DNA from: Pseudotabrizicola sp051200875
Lineage (GTDB): Bacteria > Pseudomonadota > Alphaproteobacteria > Rhodobacterales > Rhodobacteraceae
Direction of reading: 5' to 3'
DNA length: 64,000 nucleotides
NCBI RefSeq assembly: GCF_051200875.1
Contig: NZ_CP195191.1
Coordinates: 62,001-126,000, forward strand
Under the pieces are notes generated by a model. The model was not told where the DNA came from. It was given only the letters and a program-made list of their open reading frames with translations, and ran no database searches. The position numbers were made by a program, and so were the translations under genes. Shown here piece by piece: positions 41,005 to 49,708 of the stretch. Positions within the stretch are counted from its first letter, which is position 1. Every line of letters begins with the position of its first letter.

Positions 41005-41904
41005 ATGTCACGCACGTCCGATGTCCTGCTCACGGCGCTTGCTCCTGCTGTTTGGGGCAGCACATACCTCGTCACGACCGAAGCACTTCCCGCCGGCTAT
41101 CCGATCACTATGGCGGCGCTGCGCGCCCTGCCTGCGGGCTTGTTGCTGCTCACCCTGACACGATGCCTGCCGCCGCGCGGCTGGATTCTTCGCAGCTTCG
41201 TTCTCGGAAGCCTGAACTTCGCTGTGTTCTGGGCGCTGTTGTTCGTGGCCGCGTACAGGCTCCCCGGCGGGGTTGCTGCCACGCTCGGCGCGTTGCAGGC
41301 GCTGATGGTGATCCTCTTGGCTCGCGGCTGGCTTGGCACGCCCATAAGGGCCAGCGCCATTGCGGCAGCGGCAAGCGGTGTCTTGGGCGTGGCACTTCTG
41401 CTCTTGGGCCCCGAGGCGAGGCTTGACCCCATAGGTGTGATTGCGGGCTTGGGTGGGGCTGTGTCGATGGCCGCCGGCACAGTTCTCAGCCGGAAATGGC
41501 AGCCACCCGTCTCGGCACTAAGTTTCACAGCTTGGCAATTGACTGCCGGTGGCCTGATCCTTGTGCCTTTTGCGCTGATCCTCGAACCCGCGTTGCCCGC
41601 CCTCACGACAACGAATCTCGCCGGTTTGGCTTGGCTTGGCCTTATCGGTGCTGCCGCGAGTTATGCGCTCTGGTTTCGGGGAATAGCCCGGATCGAACCC
41701 GGAGCCGTCTCGATGCTCGGCATGATGAGCCCTGTCACCGCGGTGGTTCTGGGGTGGGTTTGGTTGGGCCAGTCCCTTTCCATGCTGCAATCCACCGGTG
41801 CCATCATCGTCATCGCCGCGGTCTTGGCCGGTCAACGCGCAAACCGGCCCAGAGCGAATGCTAACCCTTTGGCCGCCCCGCCATTACGGGCAACGGCCAG
41901 CTGA
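41005..41904 (+). CDS. EamA/DMT-family transporter
   Basis: This 299-aa inner-membrane protein has ten hydrophobic segments in two EamA repeats (WGSTYLVTTEALPAGYPI in the first, SALSFTAWQLTAGG in the second). It belongs to the RhaT/YedA-like drug/metabolite transporter superfamily, which export amino acids or metabolites. The substrate cannot be read. CAGGAG lies upstream of the ATG at 41005; the longer frame upstream overlaps the DUF1127-like gene and is rejected. Confidence 0.87.
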   Translation: MSRTSDVLLTALAPAVWGSTYLVTTEALPAGYPITMAALRALPAGLLLLTLTRCLPPRGWILRSFVLGSLNFAVFWALLFVAAYRLPGGVAATLGALQALMVILLARGWLGTPIRASAIAAAASGVLGVALLLLGPEARLDPIGVIAGLGGAVSMAAGTVLSRKWQPPVSALSFTAWQLTAGGLILVPFALILEPALPALTTTNLAGLAWLGLIGAAASYALWFRGIARIEPGAVSMLGMMSPVTAVVLGWVWLGQSLSMLQSTGAIIVIAAVLAGQRANRPRANANPLAAPPLRATAS

Positions 41905-41930
41905 TCTGTCGTCCTGAAAGGAACCCGCGT

Positions 41931-42608
41931 ATGTCCCATAGCGAAACATCCGCCGATCTTGTCCGTCACGCTCGCCTTTCCGGACTGCTCTATATTGTGA
42001 TCATCCTCTGTGGTCTGGGTGCAGAGCTTGTCTTGCGTGGCCCGTTGATCGACTTCGAAGATGCCGTCGGCACAGCAACGGCAATCCTGGCCGAACCAGG
42101 CCGGTTTCGCCTGGCAATCGCGGCAGACCTTGTAATGGCTCTCAGCGACGCAGGCCTTGCCATCACGCTCTACCTTATGTTTCACGCCTTTGGGCCGGGA
42201 TTGGCGCTTTCGGCTTTGGTGTTCCGCTTGATCCAGACGGTCCTGATCGTGGTAAGCCTCATGGCCCTAATGGCTGCGTGCCTCGTGCTGACCCTCACCG
42301 ATGCACCGGCTGATGCCGCTTCTCTCGCTCTGCTGTTTCTCGACCTGCATGCGGATGGCTACGATCTGGGATTGATCTTCTTCGGTGTGAACAGCTTGAT
42401 TATGGCCGCTCTGGTCTGGCGTTCTGGCTTCTTTGCCAAGGCATTTGGCGCCGGTTTGGCATTGGCCGGTGTCGTCTATATCACCGGAAGCTCTCTGCGC
42501 TTCTTTGCACCTGACCTGTCCAGTGCTTTCGCACCGGCCTATGGGTTGCCCATCCTCGCCGAGACTGCGTTTTGTCTGCGCCTTCTTCTTCAGCGACGCG
42601 TTGCATGA
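41931..42608 (+). CDS. DUF4386 family membrane protein
   Basis: This 225-aa protein has six hydrophobic segments and the DUF4386 pattern: ARLSGLLYIVIILCGLGAE at the start, ADLVMALSDAGLAITLY in the middle and a final YGLPILAETAFCLRLL. Function of the family is unknown. It ends the run of same-strand genes starting at wrbA. The DNA from 42609 to the IS at 42833 shows nothing I can assign. Confidence 0.83.
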   Translation: MSHSETSADLVRHARLSGLLYIVIILCGLGAELVLRGPLIDFEDAVGTATAILAEPGRFRLAIAADLVMALSDAGLAITLYLMFHAFGPGLALSALVFRLIQTVLIVVSLMALMAACLVLTLTDAPADAASLALLFLDLHADGYDLGLIFFGVNSLIMAALVWRSGFFAKAFGAGLALAGVVYITGSSLRFFAPDLSSAFAPAYGLPILAETAFCLRLLLQRRVA

Positions 42609-42832
42609 ACGGTTCGATGTGCAGAATGCGCGGCTCGGTCCCCGCGCCTCTTGCGGTCGGGCCGGATGGTCATAATTTTTTTTGCAGCAGTGGTCTCTGC
42701 CCAGCCGCTTTGAGGGCGGGTGTCACCGTTGGTTCCGATTCAGCTAACCCTCTGCAGGTTTGCTTGCGGTCTTTTTGCCCCGGCAGACCGGCTGTTGCAG
42801 GCAACGGTCTTCTGTTGTGAAGCCCTTCTCTA

Positions 42833-43664
42833 GGGTCAGGATTCATAACCAGTAGATGACGACAGCCGCGAGGGCGACGGCTGAAAGGAATACCTTGGGG
42901 CATCGGTCATAGCGGGTCGCCACGCGCCTCCAGTCCTTGAGCCTGCCGAACATGATCTCGATGCGGTTTCGCCGCTTGTAGCGGCGCTTGTCGTATTTGG
43001 CCGGGGTCTTTCGCTGCTTCCGACCGGGGATGCAGGCGCGTATCCCCTTGTCTTGCAATGCTTCTCTGAACCAGTCGGCGTCGCAACCGCGATCCCCGAG
43101 CAGCCATTCGACGTTGGGTAGGCCGCTCAGCAACGCCCGCGCGCCGATGTAGTCGCTCACTTGCCCGGCGGTGACGAACAGGTCGATCGGGCGTCCCAGG
43201 CTGTCGCAGACGGCGTGCAGCTTGGTGTTCATGCCGCCTTTCGTGCGACCGATGAGGCGACCGCGCCCCCCTTTTTGGCGGCCATGCTGGTCGCGGTGCG
43301 GTGCGCTTTCAGGTAGGTCGCGTCGATCATCACGGTCTGCTTCTCGCCGTGTTCGGCCGCGAGGCCGATCATCATCCGCCCGAAGATGCCTTTCTCGCTC
43401 CAACGTTTCCATCGACTGTAGAGGGTCTTGTGCGGTCCGTAGGCTTCCGGGGCGTCGCGCCAGCGCAACCCATTGCGGTTGATGAAGATTATTCCGCTCA
43501 AAACCCGCCGGTCATCAACACGCGCCTTGCCGTGGGACTTCGGGAAGAAGGGGGAAAGCTTGGCCATCTGCGCGTCGGTCAGCCAGAAAAGGTCGCTCAT
43601 GTCACTGCTCCGTTTTCCGAGCCGTGAATCACGCAGCGCGTTGAAAATCAATGCATCCTGAGCC
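42833..43664 (-). mobile_element. Intact IS5-family (IS427 group) insertion sequence
   Basis: The element is about 832 bp. Its ends TAGGGTCAGGATTCAT (42831-42846) and, inverted, TAGGCTCAGGATGCAT (43651-43666) match at 14 of 16 bases, and TA flanks both sides as a likely target duplication. It holds one transposase read in two frames. All coding parts are intact, so it may be active. The IS5 tail at 24814 is a close relative; those at 27776 and 28981 are from a different IS427-type element with other ends. Confidence 0.85.
42843..43600 (-). CDS. IS5-family transposase, OrfA/OrfB joined by -1 frameshift
   Basis: OrfA begins at 43600 (MSDLFWLTDAQMAKLSPFFP) and reads to about 43229. OrfB occupies the -1 frame and ends at 42843 (DWRRVATRYDRCPKVFLSA). 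The switch is at AAAAAGGGGGG (43276 down to 43266), a typical slippery run. DDE parts are visible: MIDATYLKAHRT (first Asp), LLGDRGCDADWF (second Asp) and the RRYKRRNRIEIMFGRLKDW region with the Glu. The full fusion is about 250 aa, normal for the IS427 group. Confidence 0.85.
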
Positions 43665-43860
43665 TAGGAGTGGGTGGGATAGATCCTTGGAAGGCAATTC
43701 ACAGGGACCGGCGTTGGGGAGGTTTTTCTATTGCGTGTCAAAATTCGGACCGGGGGGTGTGGGGGCAGGAATGAGAGTGTTTTCGGAGGATATGGAAAGT
43801 GAGAATGAGCCCCCCTCCATCCATGACCCGGGATTGGACTGTTACTCAGGAGGTGAGGAA

Positions 43861-44043
43861 ATGCGTGGGCGCAAGGCAAAGCAGACAGCACTCAAGACCA
43901 TAGAAGGTAATTGCTGATGTCGGCCATTGAACGATCTTGAGCCGGAGCTGCCTACAGATCTGCCAGCCTGCCCATCGCACCTTGAGGCCGAAGCGAAATC
44001 TGAGCGTAACAGGCTTGCATCCGCTCTGAACGACGTGGGTGAA
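43861..44043 (+). pseudogene. Phage terminase small subunit (P27 family) fragment
   Basis: The frame begins MRGRKAKQTALKTIEGNC, meets an in-frame TGA at 43915, then continues CRPLNDLEPELPTDLPACPS and HLEAEAKSERNRLASALNDV. This matches the N-terminal half of P27-type terminase small subunits, where GNPGKRPLN is usual at the broken site. After about residue 60 similarity stops. It is a decayed prophage scrap, not a working gene. 43665-43860 upstream has no other recognisable gene. Confidence 0.72.
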
Positions 44044-44076
44044 CGGGACGCTGCTCTGCACGTAACTTATGCCCGT

Positions 44077-44169
44077 GAACTGATCACTGCTAGGGTCAAA
44101 GACCACAAGACCGCGCGACCCCATTCAGCCCTCGGCCACCTATCACCGCAGTCTTCGCTCTGCACTTGA
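44077..44169 (+). pseudogene. IS3-like transposase C-terminal scrap
   Basis: The same frame as the terminase fragment ends RVKDHKTARPHSALGHLSPQ, the typical C-terminal motif of IS3-family OrfB (x-RPHSALGY-x-P). Only about 25 residues are left. The following 44170-44478 contains no gene I can support. Confidence 0.6.
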
Positions 44170-44478
44170 CCACCGCAACAGCCCGGCCCGCTCGGCGAAA
44201 GTTCAATGGCAAGTCAGACACCCGCAGCCAAGATCACAAGCTTACTGTACCGGGCGACAAGGGCAGGCCCTCTCGACCAAACATCGACAAAGTGCCGATT
44301 CCGTCCGAAGAAGTCCGAAAGATTGCTATCCGAGACGATTGCGCCTCGTAACAACAGGAGGCTCGTACGGGCGCATCTATGAGCGAACTCTCCCATGCCG
44401 GGCGAATGCAGCTCCACTGACACCAAAGAACAAGAGGTGGTCACCAGAAGAGCTGCACTTCACGGTCAGCATATAGCC

Positions 44479-45933
44479 TTAACCACGGAACAAGTCTTGC
44501 GGCACTCCGGCTTTGTCCATCAGGTAGTCACGGCTCGCCTCCAGCTCTGCTCGCAGCTTTGCCAGGTCATGGCCCAGCATAGCCCCGCGCCACTTTCGCA
44601 CTTGCCCCGCACAAATCACGGTTGCCACGTTCGACCGCTCCATTAGCGTGACCACGGCACCCGGCACATGGTTCAAAGGCGCAACGTTCAGCGCGTTGGC
44701 GTCCAAGAGCACGATGTCGGCCTCCTTCCCGGGCGTCAGACTGCCGGTTTTGTGGTCCAGCCTCAGTCCCTTTGCTCCGCCGATCGTCGCCATCTCGATC
44801 GCATCCATTGCCGACATAAGCCTGGGATAGTCCTGTCCATTCAACGCCAGATTGTTTGCGAACATCCGCTGCAAGGTGATCGCCGACCGCATCTGAGTGA
44901 AGGGGTCGGCGGTCATGGTGCATTCGACGTCCGACGAGAGCGAGGGTAGCATCCCGAGGTCAAGGCACTTCTGGATCGGTGGCAAGCCATGACGCATTTG
45001 CATCTCAATTGGCACCGACAGCGATACATGAGCCCCCGCGTCGGCCGCTTTTTGCCACGCCATGTCTGACATGCCGGTCATATGGATGAAGATACAGTCC
45101 GGACCGAACTGTCCGGCTTCGGCCAGCGCGTCGAAGGTGGGCGCCATGCCGAAGGTGCCGACGATGTGCATGGCAAGTGGGATGCCCAGCTCGCGTCCGG
45201 TAGCCCAAGCGGCTTCATAGCCGGGCAGATAGATCTCGGCGCCCATCACCATCGTCAGAAGTTGGTCGTCGGATGCGAAATGCTGCGCTTTGATGCGGCG
45301 GGCATCGGTCGGGTACTGTGCCCTTTCGCCCCAACCCTCAAAATAACCAAAAACTGCACGGCGGCCTGCATCGCCCAGAGCGCTGATCGCGGCGTCGGAA
45401 TGTTCCGGACTGTGATGGATCTGGCTGACGTCCATGACCGTCGTCACACCCGCATCGATCTGGCTGATCGAGCCGAAGAGTTCCGAGATGTACACATCTT
45501 CAGGCCGGTAGAGGACACTAAACTTCTGCAGCATCCATTCATAGTAGTTGGCCGCACTTTCGGGACGACCGTCGTTCACAAGGATCGCATCGGCAAGGAT
45601 CGAGCGCAGCGCCGTTTCGAACTGGTGATGGTGGGTGTCAATGAAACCCGGCATGACTACATGGCCGGTCGCGTCGATCACCGCAGCCTCACCTGCGTCA
45701 AGGTTAGCGCCGACCGCACGGATCTTTGCCCCCTCGATCAGCACATCGCCCTTGGCGAAATTACCGACCTTTGGGTCCATCGACAGAACCGATCCACCGC
45801 GGATCAGCGTCTTGCGCCCAGGCTGGCCAATGCCTGCAGGCACGGCCAAGTTCGCCGGGCCAGACGAGGTTCCGCCGGTATCGGCTGGCGCGCGGGTAAG
45901 TGCAGTGCGGGTTGCGTCACAGAACTTGCACAT
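44479..45933 (-). CDS. Amidohydrolase (TrzA/AtzA-like) with N-terminal CxxC
   Basis: This 484-aa metal-dependent hydrolase has the TIM-barrel metal ligands His101 and His103 in GFIDTHHHQFE, a later His in AMHIVGT, His in FIHMTGMSD and the metal Asp in SLSSDVECT, followed by the C-terminal PGKEADIVLLD. The group deaminates or dechlorinates N-heterocycles, aminated aromatics and purines. The start MCKFCDATR has an extra Cys pair ahead of the barrel, which is unusual. It lies 52 bp after the IclR gene in the leftward operon. Substrate unknown. Confidence 0.82.
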   Translation of the reverse strand: MCKFCDATRTALTRAPADTGGTSSGPANLAVPAGIGQPGRKTLIRGGSVLSMDPKVGNFAKGDVLIEGAKIRAVGANLDAGEAAVIDATGHVVMPGFIDTHHHQFETALRSILADAILVNDGRPESAANYYEWMLQKFSVLYRPEDVYISELFGSISQIDAGVTTVMDVSQIHHSPEHSDAAISALGDAGRRAVFGYFEGWGERAQYPTDARRIKAQHFASDDQLLTMVMGAEIYLPGYEAAWATGRELGIPLAMHIVGTFGMAPTFDALAEAGQFGPDCIFIHMTGMSDMAWQKAADAGAHVSLSVPIEMQMRHGLPPIQKCLDLGMLPSLSSDVECTMTADPFTQMRSAITLQRMFANNLALNGQDYPRLMSAMDAIEMATIGGAKGLRLDHKTGSLTPGKEADIVLLDANALNVAPLNHVPGAVVTLMERSNVATVICAGQVRKWRGAMLGHDLAKLRAELEASRDYLMDKAGVPQDLFRG

Positions 45934-45985
45934 GGTGTCTCCTCCCAGAGAGCGTCTGGCTGCCGGTCGCAGCCGGTTTCGGTGT

Positions 45986-46798
45986 TCAGCGGCTGTCGAA
46001 TGCAGCCGAAAGTGCGGGAATGCGGCTCGCCGCCGCCGACAACCGCGCAGCAGCAGCGCGCAGATCGCCCAGACGGGCCGCCACCAGGTCGTCCGGTGTC
46101 ACCATGCCGGTGTAGCCTGATGAGTTCAGCGCCGCGACGACCCGTCCGTCCGCCGACCTGATCGGCACGGCCAGCGCAGTAATGCCGTAGTCCAACTGAT
46201 CGACGGTCGTCGCATAGCCATCGGCACGCACCTTCAGGATCAAGCGGCGCAGTTCGGCCTTGTCGATAATCGTGCGCGAGGTCAGCGGCACCGGCTCCAT
46301 CCGCGCCAGCAACGCATCCAGCGCAGCATCCTGCAGATCGGCCAGCAGAACTCGCCCCATGCTTGTAGCATGCGCTGGGTAGCGCGCGCCCACCACAGCC
46401 GTTGCTCGCCTTGCGCGCTGGGTGGAATGGTGTGCGATATAGACCACATCCGTGCCATCCAGCATCGCGACCGACGAGGCATCGCCGAATGTCTCCACGA
46501 TCTGGCGCAGTTCCGGCAGCATGAACTCTTCGATACGCGCACCGAAATAGAACCCGGAGCCCAGCGACATGACCTTGGGCCGCAGGTGGAAACGCTTCCC
46601 GGTCTGACCGACATAGCCCAGCACCGACAGGGTGATCAGGCTGCGCCGAGCGGCGGCCGGGCTGACCCCGACACGGCGGGCAATCTCGGACAGGGTCAGG
46701 TCGGGATGTGCCGCGTCAAACGTCTCCAGCACCGCCAGACCCTTGGCCAGGGCATCGACGAATTCCGCCGGGCGATCCGCATCCTCTGCCGCGTCCAA
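45986..46798 (-). CDS. IclR-family regulator, PcaR/PobR-like
   Basis: This 270-aa regulator has the IclR winged helix (about 15-75, LTLSEIARRVGVSPAAARRS) and the effector domain (HATSMGRVLLA, GITALAVPIRSADG). The sequence resembles the PcaR/PcaU/PobR group that controls aromatic-acid catabolism, which fits the dioxygenase 3 bp upstream. It would respond to an aromatic substrate or ring-cleavage product. It lies in the middle of the leftward operon. Confidence 0.88.
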   Translation of the reverse strand: MDAAEDADRPAEFVDALAKGLAVLETFDAAHPDLTLSEIARRVGVSPAAARRSLITLSVLGYVGQTGKRFHLRPKVMSLGSGFYFGARIEEFMLPELRQIVETFGDASSVAMLDGTDVVYIAHHSTQRARRATAVVGARYPAHATSMGRVLLADLQDAALDALLARMEPVPLTSRTIIDKAELRRLILKVRADGYATTVDQLDYGITALAVPIRSADGRVVAALNSSGYTGMVTPDDLVAARLGDLRAAAARLSAAASRIPALSAAFDSR

Positions 46799-46801
46799 GG
46801 C

Positions 46802-47662
46802 TCAGCCTGCCGGCGCGAGGACGAAGTCGAAATGGCACTTCGCGTCTGGCTTTTTCTCGGTCGGGGGCAGCACATCGCCCGCCTTTACCGAGTCGATCTT
46901 GGTGATCAGCGACTTTCGCACTCCAAAGACCGCGTCGTTGTCGAGGTAATCGGTGTTTTCAAAGAATATCTCGGTCGTGATCGCACGGTAGCCTTCTGCC
47001 CGGATGATGTAATGCAGGTGCGACGCGCGCCAAGCATGCCGGTTCCCGGCCCGCAAAAGCTGCCCCACCGGGCCGTCATATGGCACGGTATACGGCTTGG
47101 GCAGCACGGTTGTGTACCAGTAATTGCCCTTCTCATCTGCCGTGAAGATGCCGCGCAGGTCGTATTTGTCCTGACCGCTCGCCTGCTCCTGGATCGGGTA
47201 GGTTCCTGCGCTGTCGGCCTGCCACGTATCGATCACCGCTCCCGGCACCGGGTTCCCCAGCGAATCGCGCACCTGCCCTTGCACAAGGAGCACCGCCCCG
47301 TCGCGCCCTTTGCCCAAGTCCGCGCCCAGTTCAAAGCGCGGCGCGTCGTCCAGGTAGAACGGCCCTAGGTTCGACCCCTCTGTTGCCCCGCCACGCGAGT
47401 TGATCATGTCGACCAGCGCTGAGAAGCCCAGGACGTCCGACAACAGAATGAACTCATGCCGCTCGGGCGTGGAAATCTTTCCGCAATCATACAAGAACAT
47501 GAGGATGCCCATCCATTCCTCATGCGTCATGTTCACTTCGCGGGTGTAGTCGTGCAGGTGCTGGATGAAGGTCTCCAACAGGAACTTCAACCGGCTACCA
47601 TCTTCGGTCTTGAACGACTTCTTAACCGCTTCGGTAATCGTGAACTGGTTGATGTCGCGCAT
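46802..47662 (-). CDS. Intradiol ring-cleavage dioxygenase, hydroxyquinol 1,2-dioxygenase type
   Basis: This 286-aa non-heme Fe(III) dioxygenase has an N-terminal helical dimerisation domain (about 1-95) and the catalytic beta-sandwich. Probable iron ligands are Tyr155 (WQADSAGTYPIQ), Tyr191 (KPYTVPYDGPVGQLL), His215 and His217 (WRASHLHY). YDGPVGQLL is characteristic of hydroxyquinol or chlorocatechol-type enzymes rather than plain catechol 1,2-dioxygenases. AGAGAGG fits the start at 47662. No maleylacetate reductase is nearby, so the fate of the product is open. Confidence 0.86.
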   Translation of the reverse strand: MRDINQFTITEAVKKSFKTEDGSRLKFLLETFIQHLHDYTREVNMTHEEWMGILMFLYDCGKISTPERHEFILLSDVLGFSALVDMINSRGGATEGSNLGPFYLDDAPRFELGADLGKGRDGAVLLVQGQVRDSLGNPVPGAVIDTWQADSAGTYPIQEQASGQDKYDLRGIFTADEKGNYWYTTVLPKPYTVPYDGPVGQLLRAGNRHAWRASHLHYIIRAEGYRAITTEIFFENTDYLDNDAVFGVRKSLITKIDSVKAGDVLPPTEKKPDAKCHFDFVLAPAG

Positions 47663-47759
47663 GTCTGACCTCTCTTGATTTCTCTGTTGACGCAAAGCTA
47701 ATGCAGCCCATATTATTCGACAAGAGAAAATATTTTCGCAATACGAAAAAAGGTGCGCC
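47663..47759. promoter_or_regulatory. Divergent promoter region with IclR-type palindrome
   Basis: The 97-bp AT-rich gap between the dioxygenase and the citryl-CoA-lyase-like gene contains TTTTCG-CAATA-CGAAAA (47733-47749), a perfect 6-bp dyad, and a related half ATTCG at 47715. It is the likely binding site of the IclR regulator controlling both directions. Confidence 0.5.
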
Positions 47760-48536
47760 ATGAGGATCGGTAAGCAGGACAACGCCTTCACGGCGATTGC
47801 GACGTCGGATGAGCATTCTATCACCGTGCGGGGGCATGATCTGGTGGGCGAACTGATCGGGAAGGTCGACTTCACCGATTACTTCTGGCTTCTGGTTTGC
47901 GGTCACCGACCGACCGAGCCTCAGAAGGCGATGATGAACGCCTGTCTCGTGGCCATCGCCGAACATGGCCTCGTGCCGTCCGTCCAAGCCGCGCGGATGA
48001 CATTGGCTGCCGCGCCCGAAGCCTGGCAGGGCGCAATGGCCGCCGGCCTTTTGGGCATGGGCACGGTCGTCGCCGGATCATCGGAAATAGCCGGCCGCTT
48101 TCTGGCCGAGGTTGTCGCCGCAGGTGGCGATGAAGCAGCAGCGATCAAGGCGCTGGACGGGCTGAGGGCCGCGCGGAAGAAGGTGCCCGGTCTGGGCCAT
48201 CCGCAGCATTCCTCGGGCGACCCGCGTGCCGACAAGCTGTTGGAGATCGCCGACCATTTGGGCGTCGCGGGCCCTCATGTCGCGGCGCTGCGCCACCTTG
48301 GCAAGCGCGCTCCCCAGATCATGAACCGCCCGCTGCCGATCAATGTCTCGGGTGCGATCCCGGCCGTCATTCTTGATGCCGGCTGGCCGTTGGAGGCGCT
48401 GAAAGCCGTCCCGCTTCTCGCCCGCGCCGGTGGCTTGGCCGCGCATCTTTACGAAGAAAGTCGCCGCCCGATCGGCTTCATCCTCTCGCACAACGCCGAC
48501 CTCGCCATTGCCTATGACGGAGAACCTGTGAAATGA
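47760..48536 (+). CDS. Citryl-CoA lyase-like (citrate-synthase fold) protein
   Basis: This 258-aa protein is a short citrate-synthase-family member. It keeps the catalytic-type helix GLGHPQHSSGDPRAD with an active-site His, and SGAIPAVILDAGWP near the C terminus; the first helices of full citrate synthase are missing. Such short proteins are annotated as citryl-CoA lyases and cleave or form a C-C bond next to a CoA thioester. It overlaps the CoA-transferase by 4 bp. I infer that they act in sequence on a CoA-activated acid. Confidence 0.78.
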   Translation: MRIGKQDNAFTAIATSDEHSITVRGHDLVGELIGKVDFTDYFWLLVCGHRPTEPQKAMMNACLVAIAEHGLVPSVQAARMTLAAAPEAWQGAMAAGLLGMGTVVAGSSEIAGRFLAEVVAAGGDEAAAIKALDGLRAARKKVPGLGHPQHSSGDPRADKLLEIADHLGVAGPHVAALRHLGKRAPQIMNRPLPINVSGAIPAVILDAGWPLEALKAVPLLARAGGLAAHLYEESRRPIGFILSHNADLAIAYDGEPVK

Positions 48537-49675
48537 TGCCCTTGCGCAATATCCGCGTGGTTGAGATGGGGACCTACATCACTGGTCCCGCCGCCGCAAT
48601 GCAGCTTGCCGACCTTGGCGCCGATGTTATCAAGGTTGAACGTCCTGGCGAAGGCGACCCGTTTCGCGCCTTTAAGGGCGGGCTCTACAGCCCACATTTC
48701 CAGACATACAACCGCAACAAACGCTCCATCGCGCTGGATACGAAAAAACCCAACGACCTTGCCACATTCAACGCCTTGATCGAAGGCGCGGACGTGTTCA
48801 TCCAGAACTTCCGCCCCGGTGTGGCCGAGAAACTGGGAGCGGGCGAGGCCGACCTGCGCAAGATCAACCCGAAGATCATCTACTGCGCAATTTCTGGCTT
48901 CGGCACCTCCGGCCCTGCCCGCGACCGTCCGACCTATGATACTGTGGCGCAAGCGGCGAGCGGGTTCCTACGTCTGATGACGCCGCCTGTGAGTCCACGC
49001 GTGATCGGCCCCGCCATCGCGGATGCAGTTACTGGCCACTATGCGGCCACCGGCATCCTCGCGGCCCTGGTAGAGCGCGGGATCACAGGGCAGGGGCGAC
49101 GGCTCGACATCTCTATGCTGGAGGCCATGTGCCACTTCAACCTCGACAGCTTCACCCACTACTTCAGCGTAGGTGAGGTGATGGGACCACTCTCGCGCCC
49201 CGTGGTCAGCCAGTCCTACACCTTTGAATGTTCTGACGGAAAATGGGTGGCGATCCACATGTCCAGCCCGCCCAAGTTCTGGAGCGGATTTCTTGAGGCC
49301 ACCGGGCAGGAGCACCTCGCCAGCGACCCCCGTTTTGCCGAACGGCTTGAACGGATCAAGCATCAGGACGACCTGATTCAGATCATGACCCCGGTCTTCA
49401 AGACTAAACCCCGCGACCATTGGTGCGCGGCGCTCGAGGCGGCGGAGGTACCCTATTCCCCGGCCTACGACAGCGACGAGGCTCTGGAGGACCCGCAGGC
49501 CGAGCATCTTGGCATCAAGGTGTCGGCCGACCATGCCCTGATGGGCCGCTTCACAACCGTCCGCGCCCCCTACGCCTTTGACGGCGAGATCAATCGCAAG
49601 GTCCTGCCGCCGCCAATGCTGGATGAACATGGAGAGAACATCCGCGCAGAACTGCAACAGCGTAAGGCAGGCTGA
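48533..49675 (+). CDS. CaiB/BaiF-type (family III) CoA-transferase
   Basis: This 380-aa enzyme has the family III layout: RVVEMGTYITGPAAAMQLADLGADVIKVERPG at the N terminus (split here for reference), NKRSIALDTK, the catalytic Asp in RPTYDTVAQAASG, and GQGRRLDISMLEA. It moves CoA between carboxylic acids. Coupled to the citrate-synthase-like gene by an ATGA overlap, it would activate the substrate of that lyase. The acid is unknown. Length is normal. Confidence 0.87.
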   Translation: MMPLRNIRVVEMGTYITGPAAAMQLADLGADVIKVERPGEGDPFRAFKGGLYSPHFQTYNRNKRSIALDTKKPNDLATFNALIEGADVFIQNFRPGVAEKLGAGEADLRKINPKIIYCAISGFGTSGPARDRPTYDTVAQAASGFLRLMTPPVSPRVIGPAIADAVTGHYAATGILAALVERGITGQGRRLDISMLEAMCHFNLDSFTHYFSVGEVMGPLSRPVVSQSYTFECSDGKWVAIHMSSPPKFWSGFLEATGQEHLASDPRFAERLERIKHQDDLIQIMTPVFKTKPRDHWCAALEAAEVPYSPAYDSDEALEDPQAEHLGIKVSADHALMGRFTTVRAPYAFDGEINRKVLPPPMLDEHGENIRAELQQRKAG

Positions 49676-49708
49676 CCCGCTTATACACCACCTGGGAGGA
49701 GACCAGAA

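Noticed and set aside
44170..44478. Short open frames after the IS3-like scrap
   Set aside because: No domain, start signal or composition supports them; the region looks like decayed mobile DNA.
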